Positions 36,101 through 48,139 of a DNA stretch of 64,000 bases are shown here, piece after piece. The stretch is taken from NCBI GenBank assembly GCA_036897095.1, contig JAYMSP010000183.1, positions 1 to 64,000 on the forward strand, read 5' to 3'. Below the pieces are notes generated by a model, which was not told where the DNA came from, searched no databases, and saw only the letters and a list, made by a program, of their open reading frames with translations. The stretch is from Plantago elongata. Lineage: Eukaryota; Streptophyta; Magnoliopsida; Lamiales; Plantaginaceae. The first letter of the stretch is position 1; each line of letters starts with the position of its first letter. The translations under genes and the position numbers were made by a program.

Positions 36101-38764
36101 GAAACATCAAATGTACTATTCTAACTGTTCAATACGATCAGAAGAAATCTTTTATGTACATATCTCTGGAACATTCACTAATACACCATTAGGGAGGACT
36201 TCAAATTGATTAAACTTCTATTTTCCAGGTATATTTCGAGGTACAGAAATATACAAATGTTTTATGAAGTTCCAGAGGATACAGAAAAAAAAAGGAAAAA
36301 AAAAGTGAAGTTGCGGAAAGTTTTAGATAACTTAGTTTGTTATCAGTATTACAACCTTTTCTTATTTCAGTTAAAAAGTAAAGAGAGAAAACCCTTAGAA
36401 ATTTTGAATTGGAAACCTTTTCTTATTACAGTTAAAAAGTAGAGAGAGAAAAAACCCTTAGAATTTTGAATGGGAAACCTGAAAATGAAACTCTGCAGTA
36501 AAGCATTTCCTTAACTTACAAGGTCAACATTGGGTATGTCGAGTCCACGAGCAGCAACGTCAGTAGCGACAAGAACGGTAAATTTCCCCTGCCTGAAACC
36601 GTTGAGAGTTCTTTCTCTCTGGTGCTGAGAAATGTCACCATGCAATGCTTCTGATGCTATGCTGTTTGTTAATACCAATGAGACTTCGTCGGCATCTCGT
36701 TTAGTTTGTGTGAACACAATGGCTTTCCCACCCTTAGCATAAACCTTGAAATAAAAAATCCAACTTACAAGTTCAGAAGCTTCAAAAATATACTGCTTGT
36801 GCTCTTAGAGTGTCAGAAACAGACACGGTGAGCTACAAGTTGAAGAAGGTGTTAAGTGTTGTAGACACTAGAGACATACTGTCACAAGGTCGCTGAGAAG
36901 TGTTCGCTTTGAAGTAGATGTGGCAGATATAGCATACAATTTTATTCCTTCTGCTAACTTTTCATCGTTTTCCCCAACCTGTCATGCAGAAAAAATTATT
37001 GAGAAGTATGTTACATATACAAATACTTAAAAGGATAGGTATAATAGCGAGTAACATACAATGCTAACATCATCTAGATGTGGTAGACTAAAAAGAATTT
37101 TCAGTTTTTTGAGAAACTGAAGACAAATTATTTAACATAAACATATATAGCATTCACTTTAGCTAATCAAAATGTATCTTAGTCATAGTGACAATCAGAC
37201 TTACGAGGTCAATGGTCAGAGGATTGTTTAAGTACTTTCTCGCCAATTTCTTAACCCAGCTAGGCATTGTTGCTGAAAAGAGCATGCTCTGCCTCTGTTC
37301 AGGAAGTTTTTGAAGAATATGTTCCACGTCTTCCTCAAATCCAACAGCAAGCATTTGATCCGCTTCATCCAGGACCAAATATTCAACTTCACCCAGTTTC
37401 AGACTGTTATTGTTGATGAGATCAATAATTCTTCCAGGAGTTCCAACAACAACATCAACTCCACGAGTAAGCGCATTCTGCTGGGTGGCATAAGAAACCC
37501 CTCCATAGATACAAACAGTGCTCAAATAGGGTGCAGACTCTGAGAATTCCTTCTCCACTTGCTTAGCCAGTTCCCTAGTAGGTGCAAGGACTAGAACTTT
37601 TGGAAGCCGTCCCCGCCTTAAAAAACCAAATTGAAACGTTAAGCCACCAACATACAGTCATACTCATACACAAGTAAATTGACTATTCAATGTACAAATA
37701 GTGTAAAATGTACCTCATTGAACCTCTCTCCTGTTCAGCATCATCGAGAAATTTGATAATAGGGATACCAAATGCCAATGTCTTCCCTGTCCCTGTCTTT
37801 GCACGACCAATTATGTCCCGTCCTTCCAATGCTGGCACCAAAACAGCCCTCTGCATAAACAGAAATGTGATTAACGTCACGAGATATAAAAGCAACAGAA
37901 CAAGACTGTCAAAACATTTTCACATGAAAGACAACTAAGATGACTCCTTCTAGCTCAAGGAGAGAAGAAACGGCATTACAAGATAAACCACATTACATAA
38001 CAAATGGATAAGGTATACTATCAATTTCATACATACAGAGTACATAAAGCTTGGGATTTAAAAATTTCTGCAATGGATAAGGTATACCATCATCTAAGCA
38101 ATCAAGTAATCGAACTTCACTTTTTTCCCTTTTCAAGTCAAGTAGCATCTCTACTGGATAAGGCAGCTAACAAGACAAACAAAAACACCACCAGTACTAC
38201 TCTTACTCATTGAAGTAACCTAACAAACAACTTGAACTAATTTCAAAGTTGTCAAAAACACTTGACATTTACTTAAAAGGTTTCATCTTTCAGACACCAG
38301 TTGCCTAAACATACAAAAGATTGAATCTTTACCACATAACAAGCACAAAAAACCAAGATAAACAAACAATGAGCGAGTGAGTATACCTGAATGGGAAAAA
38401 GGCTAGTAATCCCACGTTTCTCAAGCGTATCCACAAGGCGCTTCGGCAAACCCAGCTTGGCACAGTCAAGTTCATCACTGCTAACAGCCTCAACCTCATC
38501 CTCTTCAGAGAAAGACTCCTCGTAATCACTCTCCTCACGTTCACCACCAAAACCCAAATTACCAAGACCCCTGAAAGCCTCCTCGCTGAGAACAGAGGAG
38601 TTGGAAGAAACAACGGCAGAAGTTGAAATCGAATTGGGCTTGAAGCGGGAGAAAGCGAGCAGAGGGTTGGAGAAATGAAGGGATAAAGGTGAGTTTGAGG
38701 TGGTGCGGGTGGTTTGGAAGATGGAAGAGACGCCGATAATGGAAGAAGAGTAAGAAGAAGCCAT
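33142..38764 (-). CDS. RH3: Chloroplast DEAD-box RNA helicase 3-like
   Basis: Ten exons: 38764-38387, 37850-37714, 37616-37205, 36978-36880, 36744-36520, 35976-35599, 35111-34968, 34874-34779, 34276-33918 and 33220-33142. Phases agree, giving about 768 residues. A Ser/Thr-rich chloroplast transit peptide occupies about residues 1-50, then an acidic stretch, the Q motif (GITSLFPIQ, ending at 126), AKTGTGKT (about 143-150), APTRELA, GTPGR, DEAD (about 255), SAT (about 286), ARGLD and [10 protein letters not shown] (about 432). A GUCT domain follows (about 525-625; [20 protein letters not shown]), then a Gly/Arg/Ser-rich tail with tandem RDRSSSFGD units, and a CCHC zinc knuckle [14 protein letters not shown] close to the stop. 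Arabidopsis RH3 acts in plastid group II intron splicing and 50S ribosome assembly and is embryo-essential. The zinc knuckle is encoded only by the last, separate exon. Confidence 0.95.
35454..35545 (-). mobile_element. Very short tRNA-derived SINE
   Basis: Lies in RH3 intron 6. On the minus strand it reads GACAACGAAGCG, an A box (CAGCTCAGTTGGTAAGA), a B box (GGGGGTTTGAGTCACC) and an A-tail (AAAAAAAATAAAA), 92 bases in all. It is flanked by a perfect 12-base duplication CATTCACGTGAA (35442-35453 and 35546-35557), showing insertion by target-primed reverse transcription. Confidence 0.85.
36355..36470 (+). repeat. Short local duplication in RH3 intron 5
   Basis: Two adjacent near-identical segments each read CTTATTxCAGTTAAAAAGTA, then AGAGAGAAAA, then CCCTTAGAAxTTTTGAAT. 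Non-coding. Confidence 0.6.
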
Positions 38765-40270
38765 GGTTGGATAAGGGTGGAGAATTTGGTGTATGGTTCA
38801 ATGAAGCTCCACCTCTATGGCTAAGGGAAGGAGGAGTTGTTTGTGTTTGGAGGGATATTTATCAGGGTTGAGTTGAGGTGGAGTTGGGGTTTTTCTTGGA
38901 TTGGCTGGGTTTTATTCTATCTTCTCATATTTTTCAAGATATTTTCATTATCTAGTATACTGAAAATATGCAAATGAATCCATTATTTTTTTAGAGGGGA
39001 AATGAAAACACAAGCTCATGTGACTAAGGACTTAGTCACCGGAGCGGTCATTTTTCCACTCAAATCGAATATTTTGTACACAAAAATTCAATTTCAATTG
39101 AAAAAGACCACTCAAATTCTATGTCAATTAGTCCCTATTTTTACTCCAGGATCTTCTAGGAAAATAATATTCAAGAATGATGCAATTTGGTGATAATAGG
39201 AGATTAGGAGTGGTGGTTTTATGTATTTGGGCGAGAATTATAACTTACCTTTCCTTAATGTTAGGATCTTTGTGAACTAGAATTAGATTATTTTCACATA
39301 TTATCACAATGATTTTAAGTTTTCCCATTTGGCAAGTTATGTATGCTAGTGTGATAATTTGGATAAGTAAATATATTTGAAGAGGTTCGTTGATATGGAC
39401 TATGGAGTGCTAGAGTGCAGCAACTGAGCAAGTCTGTATCAGAAAAGCTATACGGGCCAGCCCAATTGAGAAAGGGGCATTTGTGAGCTTTAAGTCCACA
39501 TAAAAGCTCATTTCGATCTGAACTTTAGATCCAATTAAAACCTAGTTTGGGCCTACTCCACAATTTCTAAAATGATGGCTACACTAACTTACACTAATTG
39601 TGCTTCCATGGTTGCAGATGCTCTATCCGAATGAATTTCTTACTTCTTTTTTTGCAGCTGATAGTAGTGATTAAATTGATTTTAAACAAAATTCAATGTA
39701 TGTAATTTTCACATTATTATGTAACGATTCAACCATCAATCGATAAATACATGTTCTTTTTGGGCTGGTGATAAGTTTGAAATAGTTGGAGTTGATTTTA
39801 TGTAATCTACCTCTTCTATAATAGAATAAATGGAGTTATGATCATGAGGTGAAGGAAGTAGGCCAAATCCAAATCTTGTAGTGCAAGATAATTAAGCCCA
39901 TGCATGCACATTAGTATATGTTATATTCTGGATGTTAGTTGTACTTGTGTTGAAATGAGTACTTATTTATTGGGGTTATCTATATCTAAGCATTCATAAC
40001 TTGTACTTCAACATGTTTCTAAGATTTCCCAACTGTCTTTCTAATGTATCCATTTATCTGTTTGGATGCTTATTCTTGAAGTTCCATGCATATCATTACA
40101 TACAAATTTCACGGGAGAGGTACTAATTGATATATTATAAGTACTATTTTTTTTTTTAAATTAATAAAATTTATTTCATAAAATCACTACAATTTAAGTG
40201 CTGAATGTATATATTCCCCTTAAAATACAATAAACAACTCAAATCCTTCTCCTTTTTATTGTCATATGTC
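38765..40270. other. RH3 promoter and A+T-rich spacer
   Basis: RH3 and its upstream sequence occupy the left edge. No gene or recognisable repeat was found in the remainder. Confidence 0.4.
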
Positions 40271-40294
40271 ACCTTCACATCCATCAATTTTCTT

Positions 40295-41245
40295 ATTTTT
40301 AAATTTTAATTTTGACCACTTTAAAATGTATATAACTTGAAAAATAAAAATGTAAAAAATAAATAAAAATCACTAACAATTTTATATTTTCGAGATCTAT
40401 AAATAGAGATCAATCTCAACTATATTTAAATTATTATTTTGATATGTATAAAATCACTAACAACTTTGTTCGAATCTTAATAAATTGTAAAACAATTCTA
40501 AAAATACAATGTTACAAACTTTAACCTGTAAACACTCTTATAAATATCTTGAACATGTAAAAATAATTATTTATAATAAAAAAATACCCGGAACCTGAAT
40601 TCGATGTTCGATACTCGTGTTCGATGTCCGGTATCCGTATTCGATGCCCGATTCACAGTACCCGTGTTTGATGTCCGGTAACCATAACCATTACCCGGTA
40701 TATGTATTCGATGTCAATTTCGATATTCGAATTCGATGCTCGATTACTCGTGTTCGATGTCCAATATCTGTATTCGATGTCCGTCACCTGTGTGTTGATG
40801 TTCGGTATCCATAAGCAATGCCCGGTAACCGTACCCATTGCCCGATATCCGTACCCGATGCCCGTCACCCATATCCAATGCACGGTACCCGTGTTTGATG
40901 TTCGGTATTCGTAAGCAATGTCCGGTAATCGTACCCATTACTCGGTATATTTTTGTGTCTGATGCCCTACCCTGTTACCCTATCTGGTAATCATATCATG
41001 TTGCTAGTTTAATTATTAACTCAATATAATAAAATTGCAGTTTTAAAACTCGTCTTACAATTTATTAAGGTCCAAATAAAGCCGTTAGTGATTTTTATGG
41101 ATCTCGAAAAAATAATTCAAACATAGTCAATAGTGGTCTCTCTTTATATATCTCGAAAAATATAGCCATTGGTAATTTTTATTTATTTTTATCATTTTTT
41201 ATTTTAAGTTATGGACGATTTAAATTGAACAAAATAAAATTTAAA
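40295..41245. mobile_element. Inverted-repeat element enclosing a CpG-rich tandem array
   Basis: Left arm (about 40295-40525) and right arm (about 41030-41245) are long diverged inverted repeats. Examples are AATAAATAAAAATCACTAAC, then TTTTCGAGATCTATAAA, then CACTAACAACTTTGTTCG, then TTAATAAATTGTAA, each found reversed on the right. Between them (about 40590-40985) is an array of roughly 20-base variants of TTCGATGTCCGGTATCCGTA, rich in CpG, unlike its A+T-rich surroundings. There is no convincing coding capacity. The structure fits a non-autonomous foldback or Mutator-like DNA element, but the family was not recognised. Confidence 0.65.
40590..40985 (+). repeat. CpG-rich minisatellite (GATGTCCGGTA-type units)
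   Basis: About 18-20 degenerate units with recurring GATGTCCGGTA, GATGCCCGATA and GTACCCGTGTTTGATG. Larger blocks repeat too: CGTGTTCGATGTCC occurs near 40616 and again near 40748. This is a tandem array rather than coding sequence. Confidence 0.8.
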
Positions 41246-41249
41246 GAGA

Positions 41250-42840
41250 AAGATGAAGAAGTAAACAAATGAACTAGTGAGATGAAGAAAAGAAATATGT
41301 GATCCACTCAATTATTCTTACATAGTACATATATGTGTATTATTTGACAAAAAATATATGAAGTAGTTGATAACTTTGTTGGACAAAGAAAATTGAAAGA
41401 TGTGTTTGTGCATTAATATGAATTAATAAAAAAACCCAAATTTTATACAAGTCGACTCCCTTTTCACTAAGTTATCACTTTCATCTTTTTCTCTATATTT
41501 CTCAACTTATAAAAGTAAAAAGATCCTTTTTAAAAAATATCATCTAATTCTCACTTCGGAGTTAAGTTGTTGAGGTGTATTTTCGTGTAAGAAAGGATCA
41601 CTAGATCAACAAATGAAAAAATGGAACTTGATGAGTATGTTATAAAGGACGAAAATGTACTTTGTTTCCGTGGAAGAAATGTGATACACATACAAATATC
41701 GTCAAGCCTAACAACTTAAACAAACAAAGTAGTGTTAACACCTGCTATTGAGGAAAAAAGTATAACTATACACCACTATAGTATTCCATAAAAATTCGAT
41801 ACGAAACGCAGACATCACAGGAACTAAATTAAAATATGGTAGTATTATAGTATATGTGGATGAAGCAAGTTTCCTTTCACCTCCTACTGGAGTTTCAGAC
41901 TCAGTCAGATACTCATGTCTATTTACAACCGACGAAATTCGAACTAGAAAAGGCTAGCTCATCATATATATGAACCGACGAATTAATTGCTATTACGATT
42001 GCAATACACTGACGAGAATTTCCCAAAGTCATTAATGTTAGAGTACAAGTATAATGAAATGAGGAATTTTAATTTAATAATATTTTTAAGTATCAATATT
42101 AAAGGTACTAATTTAATTATAATATAGATTTTTCAGTTTCTTCTCTTGCAGTCTACCGCTGTATTTTTTTCACACGTCATCGACTTCCTCGAGTAACTGT
42201 ATCCGCTCCTTTTCAAGATCAGATTAAGCTCCCGAAGTCGCACGTCCTGATCAAAAGGGCTCTCCTCATCCCTCAGGTCAACCCGACGCATCACCATGTC
42301 ATCCAACATAGTTTCCTAGTCCGAAGCTCTTTTTGTGGTTAGAGTTTGCGAGTTTTTTGTTCCATCTCCAGTCGTTCGAGTTAGCTGTCTGAAGCTCTTG
42401 CTGCCTTGTATCTTGGACTATTGAGGTCACATGTTGACCCTCTCTGCCTATTGAAGATTATCCCGATGTGATCACTTATTGATCCTTCTTTTTCCACCTC
42501 TATATGGTTTTAAATTCTCTCCTATTTTGGATGTCTCTTTATGTCTGCTCTGGATGAAATTCTTCCACCCGACTCTTGCAGACTCGGGCACCTCACTGAA
42601 GTAGGGTATAATATTTGGGTCCTCGTTGCCCATAACCAACTGTCCATGGTATCATCCATCTTCCAGTCATACCGTTTGCCTCGCCTGCTCTCGTACAACA
42701 TCAACGTACAACGTCATAGATGAGATATGTTGATTCTTACCTATGAGTTGATTTTTCACCAAAGGACTTCCACAAGTATTGTTTCACGCTTTTCAGGACA
42801 TTCTCAACGTTCATCAAAACCCCCGTTTCGACTGAGTGGA
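41250..42840. other. Repeat-rich spacer without a supportable gene
   Basis: No gene was found. Positions 42046-42125 resemble the inverted-repeat arm at 43231-43330 and are probably another LTR scrap. The 42180-42780 stretch has higher G+C and ends with a polypurine-like GACTGAGTGGAG at 42830-42841, so it may be remains of a retroelement's internal region. No family could be named for it. Confidence 0.35.
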
Positions 42841-42841
42841 G

Positions 42842-43335
42842 TGTTAGAAGTATAATTAGATTAGGACCCTTAATGTTAGTACTTAAAAGTATTATTGAAT
42901 TAGGAATCCTTATTATATTTAGCTATACATACTTAAGTTTGTGTGTGTGTGTGTATATATATATATGAGATTGGTGAATGAGAAGAGGTAGGAAAAATAA
43001 GCATCAACCTCTGAATTTTCGTGATCCTAGTGATCTTGATTACGTTTGCTTATTATGTAAATTATTGTATGGTCTTAACCAAGCTCCACGAGTCTGGTAT
43101 GAACGTTTATACCAGGTTTTGCCATTCTAAGAAGAGTCCTTATGATATTATTTATAGTGCGAATTTTACGTTCGACTTTGCCATTCTGAAAAGAAGTTTG
43201 AGGGCAAGAAAGACGAAACAACATCCCATGAGTATTCTAATTATAGCTAGATATAATAAGGAATCACAGTTCAATAATATTTCTAAGTACTAACATTAAG
43301 TGTCTTAATATAATTATACTTCTAATAATTAGCAT
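42842..43335 (+). mobile_element. Ty1/copia fossil with reverse-transcriptase scrap between inverted LTR-like arms
   Basis: Arms at 42842-42936 and 43231-43335 are inverted copies of each other (TAATGTTAGTACTTA, then TATTATTGAA, then CCTTATTATAT). The left arm starts TGTTAG directly after a polypurine-like tract, as a 3' LTR would. Between them the + strand has DYVCLLCKLLYGLNQAPRVW followed by YERLY (about 43041-43115), a copia reverse-transcriptase motif block. A fragmentary, clearly broken and rearranged fossil. A (GT)n(AT)n microsatellite lies at 42943-42967. Confidence 0.65.
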
Positions 43336-45232
43336 TAAACTTCATAGTTCATTTTATTTTTTATTTCGGTTTAGTGGATATTTACGAGTGGAGCTTTACT
43401 CGATTGTCCCGGCAATAACGAGCAGCTGGGAAACGAGTGGTTGTTGATAAACTTGCTAAGATAGTTAACATAGGAACGGTCGTGCCCTGCCCTGCCCTTT
43501 GACTAACACCTCATAATTAAGTTACAACATTCTTCAATTTTAATTTAATCTAAAGAATATTCGTCTTTAATGAAAATAAAAAAAGTTTTAAATATATTAT
43601 TATTTACAATATTGGGTGATCGAATAAATAATTAAATAATTAGATAATAAAAAAGAAAAATTTGTATTACGTGGGGACTGGACAGTGATGATCACATTAG
43701 GAGATAAAATGGTGAGGCCTGGATGAGTGACAGTTGGTTTGAATACGTTTGCAGTTTAGACTAATATCAAGATTGATATAATCGGATCCCATAGTTTGAA
43801 TTTGAACATACAGAGATTTGTTCATTGTATTTCAACCTTACAACATCGGAGGTCAGAATCGGATGCATAGATGTCAAGCAATGGCTTCGTAACTCGTAAG
43901 ACATGCACATCAAAATGCAATTCCCAATTCCATGGCAACCTAATCAAATTGGAATAATTTAGACTCGAAGAAACACAGCTAAGTCAAAACATACTCACAA
44001 GACTTAAATCACTTAATATATCAACTTCATAAAACATCCTTGAATAAATAATAATTAAAAGTTGACATTAGATATATTTTCACTCACAAAATGTTTAAAT
44101 TGTCATAAAATATAAAGTTTTCCTTTTATTTTATGGAGTAAGTTAATTTTTTCTAAAGCATGTAATTATAAGGACGATAAAAATGATAAAAGAGTTTTAT
44201 AAGACTGAGGTCATGAAGTACCGTAATTATTTACCACGTTCTTTCATCTACCGCTAATTCTAAAATACCCTTGGCTCAATCAACAACTAGGCTACTTAGG
44301 TTGAGCTCTCAGCTTGAGCTAAAAAGCCTTTGCTCTCCGTTTAAAAGTGAAAGCGTACATAATCGGTGAGTGAGGATTTTTTTTAAAACTTTGATAGGTT
44401 AACCATTTTTTAATGGAATACAATTTCTTTAGCGAAACATAAGCTATCAAAGATATATGCCTTTATTACTCCTCGATTTATTATACTTCAACTCCTTCGA
44501 ATATCCAAAGTTAGATCGAAAAGCCAACCCGACACACAAATCAGTAAACTACTAACCACCCCCTTCATTCTTCCACTATAAATAAACTCCAAGGAACTTC
44601 CCTTCAAAGAAGAAAATAAAGGACTTGTTTATGTGAATTGTGAACCATAGTAGGTTGAGTTCATTTGAACTCTCAATAAATACGTTAAGATCAATTGGCG
44701 CACATGAGAGTTGGCAAATGTTTTACAATGCATAGTTATTTTTGAACTTCGATGAGTTTTTTACACAGGAAGACGAGTTGCTTATCAATCTCATATACAT
44801 TGGTTATCACCGCATTTTAGTATTAATTAAAAACAACGACATATTCACCAATTCAGGTTCAATTCTTTCCACCATCGTTAGCATTCGGATCGATTCCTCC
44901 ATCTCATGGATAGATATGATATGACATAAAGGACAAGGTTCCCCAAACATGACGTGACTCACTAATCATATGATTATGATAAGATATTAAGTAGTAGATG
45001 AAGAAAACAATAACAATAATCAAATGTCCAATTAGTCGTTGTGGGAAATTAAATGCAGCAGACTGCAAAGAGGCGTGAGCATTAAGTGACTTAACCCCAC
45101 CCCAGCCCAGTGTATTACCCTAACACCCCCAATACCTCATTACATAAAAACCCCATTACCAAACCATTTCATTTTCACCATTTCCCTTCCTTTCTTTCTC
45201 ACAACACATACACACAAACTGTGTGTACATAC
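43336..45232. other. A+T-rich spacer upstream of the 45233 gene
   Basis: No gene or named repeat was found. A TATA-like CTATAAATAAA at about 44576 has no ORF behind it. The presumed promoter of the next gene lies near 45100-45230. Confidence 0.4.
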
Positions 45233-45574
45233 ATGGCTGTAAACTACTACTCCACAATGGGTCCAACGCCCTTCTTCCGAACCGAGAACACCTACACAGA
45301 CATCGAAAAGAGGCAGCTTTTCCTCAGAAGCTACCAGTTCTCAAGAAAACAGAGTGTCACTGACAAAATCAAGAAGTCCTTTTTCAGAGTCAAAAGGGTC
45401 ATCTGGGGTCGTCTCAGATCGGCTAGGAAGCTCAGGAGGTTGGTCTGGCTCAAGCTCAAGAATGGCTTTCTGTTGACGAGTAGGAGGAGAAGGGTGTTTG
45501 TCAGAATCAATGGACATTATTACAGACGTTTCAACAGTGGTGGTGCTTGTGGGAGTGACTCTTGTTTCTGGTAG
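45233..45574 (+). CDS. Small basic protein of unknown function
   Basis: An intronless ORF of 113 residues. The frame is open further upstream without an ATG that fits a leader, so the ATG at 45233 (context ACATGGCT, a good plant start) was chosen. The protein begins with a polar segment, then TENTYTDIEKRQLFLRSYQF, then a very basic region (KIKKSFFRVKRVIWGRLRSA, RKLRRLVWLKLKNGFLL, SRRRRVFVRINGHYYRRF) and ends GSDSCFW. I recall similar short plant proteins with IEKRQLFLRSYQFSRK, but no function is assigned. The charge could suit nucleic-acid or acidic-protein binding, which is inference. The leader is C/A-rich, as in expressed plant genes. Confidence 0.72.
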   Translation: MAVNYYSTMGPTPFFRTENTYTDIEKRQLFLRSYQFSRKQSVTDKIKKSFFRVKRVIWGRLRSARKLRRLVWLKLKNGFLLTSRRRRVFVRINGHYYRRFNSGGACGSDSCFW

Positions 45575-48139
45575 GGGAATTTGTTTGATTGATTGAGTTT
45601 ATGTTCTTGTTTGTTGTTTGTTCGTGAAATTGTTAGAATCTGTTGAATGGAATGTGCTCTGTTTTCGTAACAACAATGTTTATAGAAGAATTCTCTCTGT
45701 TTTGTGAATTGGGTAATTTACATGTAGTAGTGATATAGAACCGGGAAAAATCGAATTTTTATTCAACATAATTAGCTGAAATACTAATTAGTGGCAATTA
45801 CTATAACAAATGACAATTGTGCAATTGGGTTTCAGTAATTTGTTCAAGATTCTACATGTAGGACAGTAGTAGCTAGTGACATTATAAGTTGGAAAAATCA
45901 AATCTTTATTCAGCACAATTAGGTGAAATGTTTAGTTAGTGTGACAGTTATCATATTAGAATCACAGATGTAAAGATAGAAAAAAGAAGATTAGGTAAAA
46001 GATAGAGCTAGGCGGCTAAAGAAACTTTGATAAAAAATTAGGCTTTTATATTTCAGAAAGTAATTGCCAATTTCATTTGGTTCTTAACATTATGTAGCAC
46101 AGAATAATTTCTTCAAAATGAGTAATAATGGACATGATCTGTTTTGTTTATGATAAAAATCTTGAAACCGAACTTATTGAAAGCAGAAACAAATGCAGGT
46201 AATGTTCCTTTTTTAGTTGCTTTTCTTGTGAAAAGGAGTTGCGTTTTGGTGTCTTATATTCTCTCTTTTATGCCTGCTCTATGAGCATGCTTTTACTGGT
46301 AAAATTAACCTCTTTATTTACTTTTTCGATCGGATTTAACTACGTGCGACGACGACTATGGTAATATTCATTTTAGGAGGCAGTACCTATCATACGCTTT
46401 GTCCCAAGTTTAATTTCAAATGGGCTAAATTAAGATTGTACAATAATGTTAAACAGAGCTGAGCTCATAAGCTGTTTGACTTGACCTAAACTAAGCTATG
46501 CTTGTCACTTTGTGATTGTCTGAATGTAGGTGTTGTTCATTTTGATGCCATTACTAGTGTTGGTAAAATGTTTGGTATGGATTTCAATGTTGTACTCTCG
46601 TACACTTATTATTATTATTGACTCCTGCTACATTATTGCAGACTATTTAACCACACAAGTTCTAGTCATAACTTCTGTCACCATTCTCATTAAGTTGGCT
46701 ATGGCGATGTCAATTTTGATATTTTCAACAAAACATTCAATGAACCATCCACACACTCCTTACACATCGAACATTTACACCATTATAATTCACTACATCA
46801 TGTGACACGGTCGACAAAATGTGCAAATCAGGTGCAGTAACTTATCCAAACCAAGAAGTCAAAGAACACAACATTATTTATCTGTTCAATTACCCAACAA
46901 CATAGGCCACTTGTGCAGATTCCTTTTTAGTCAAGAAGAAGAAGAAGAACACCCAAAACCTTGCATTAATAGAGCACAAACATTTGTCTTTATCCTTGTG
47001 TAGAATACTAGAATGTGGACTTATTTGGCACGGTTAGGAAATGTGAAATGGCGTGGGAAGAGGGTTACAGCTTATAACAGGCAGCATAGATTAAGAAAGC
47101 ATTTTTATGGGTGTGGAAAAGTGTGTTGGTGGGTATGAAAGAACGGGTTTCAGGCTTGCTCTCATCTTAACATTGAATGGAAGTATGGAACTTTCCAAAA
47201 AGATCAATTCGTTTATCGTATTTTGCACCCAATTCAAACAAAACAATTTCGTATTTGCACCCATTTCAATCAAAACAATTCTTCTTCCCAGAAAAGAGGA
47301 TTAATATATATAAGCAATGCTATGCTAGTATCGTGACTTGAACTTTTACTACTTTACACGTACTGTTGTAACTGTTTTGAAGTAAAGTACTTCTCCCATG
47401 TTCAAATGTTTCACACGATGCATGACCTAGCAGCTTTTAATAGCTTCCTCTATGTTCTAAATCTCGTCACGCCATGTTCAGGAACGGATTTATCATTTAT
47501 CACTTTACTTCGTGTTATACCTAGTAATCGTGTCTACTCTACGATACTACTATCATTTTGTGTCTTGTTCAGTATAACACATAAAAGACTCGGTACACAT
47601 ATGATATATAAAATATTTGAGTCGTTATCATCTTCAAATGTTTTAATGTGTCACAAATCAGCAACCGATAAAATTGGAACTTTTGACTTGTGAGAAAGCG
47701 AGACCATATAATAACCAGCTGATTGAGGTGCCAAAGTTATGATTGCGTTTTCATTTTGAGTCAGAAGCAAGAATTATACAAATAGAATTTGATAACCATG
47801 ATTGATTTAATAAGTATAGTTTGAGCCTATTTGAGCAGGTGGCACTGATGCACATATAAGTAAGCTACTACAAATCATAACGAATGGCAAACATAGCAGA
47901 TGATCAAGATAGCTCAATTGACTTTAATATTTTCATTATCCATAATCTGTCACCACTTCATATGTTTACATACTTCAAGTGCCGTTTATAAGTAACTTAC
48001 GTACGGTAACTAACGTGGCTGAATCACTTCCATATGCTTAATATATAAGCATGTCTAAACATATTTACTCTCTTTATTGTGGATCAATGTTAAATGTAAG
48101 GGAAAATGTTTCCTTCAATCGTTCAATATATCAACCATA
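45575..48139. other. Spacer without recognised genes
   Basis: The first roughly 200 bases are the probable 3' UTR of the 45233 gene. Two related segments (about 45725-45860 and 45885-45965, sharing TTTTATTCAxCAxAATTAGxTGAAAT) indicate an old local duplication. The ORFs at 46530 and 47406 have no family features. Confidence 0.4.

Noticed and set aside
40617-40938. Overlapping ORFs on both strands with repeated VRYP/YRYRA-like residues
   Set aside because: They arise from the ~20-base tandem repeat being free of stops in several frames; no family resemblance.
44576-44586. TATA-like CTATAAATAAA as a gene promoter
   Set aside because: No ORF with coding character follows within a plausible distance.
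46530-47693. ORFs of 60-95 codons in the 46.5-47.7 kb spacer
   Set aside because: Random-looking translations in A+T-rich DNA without family features.
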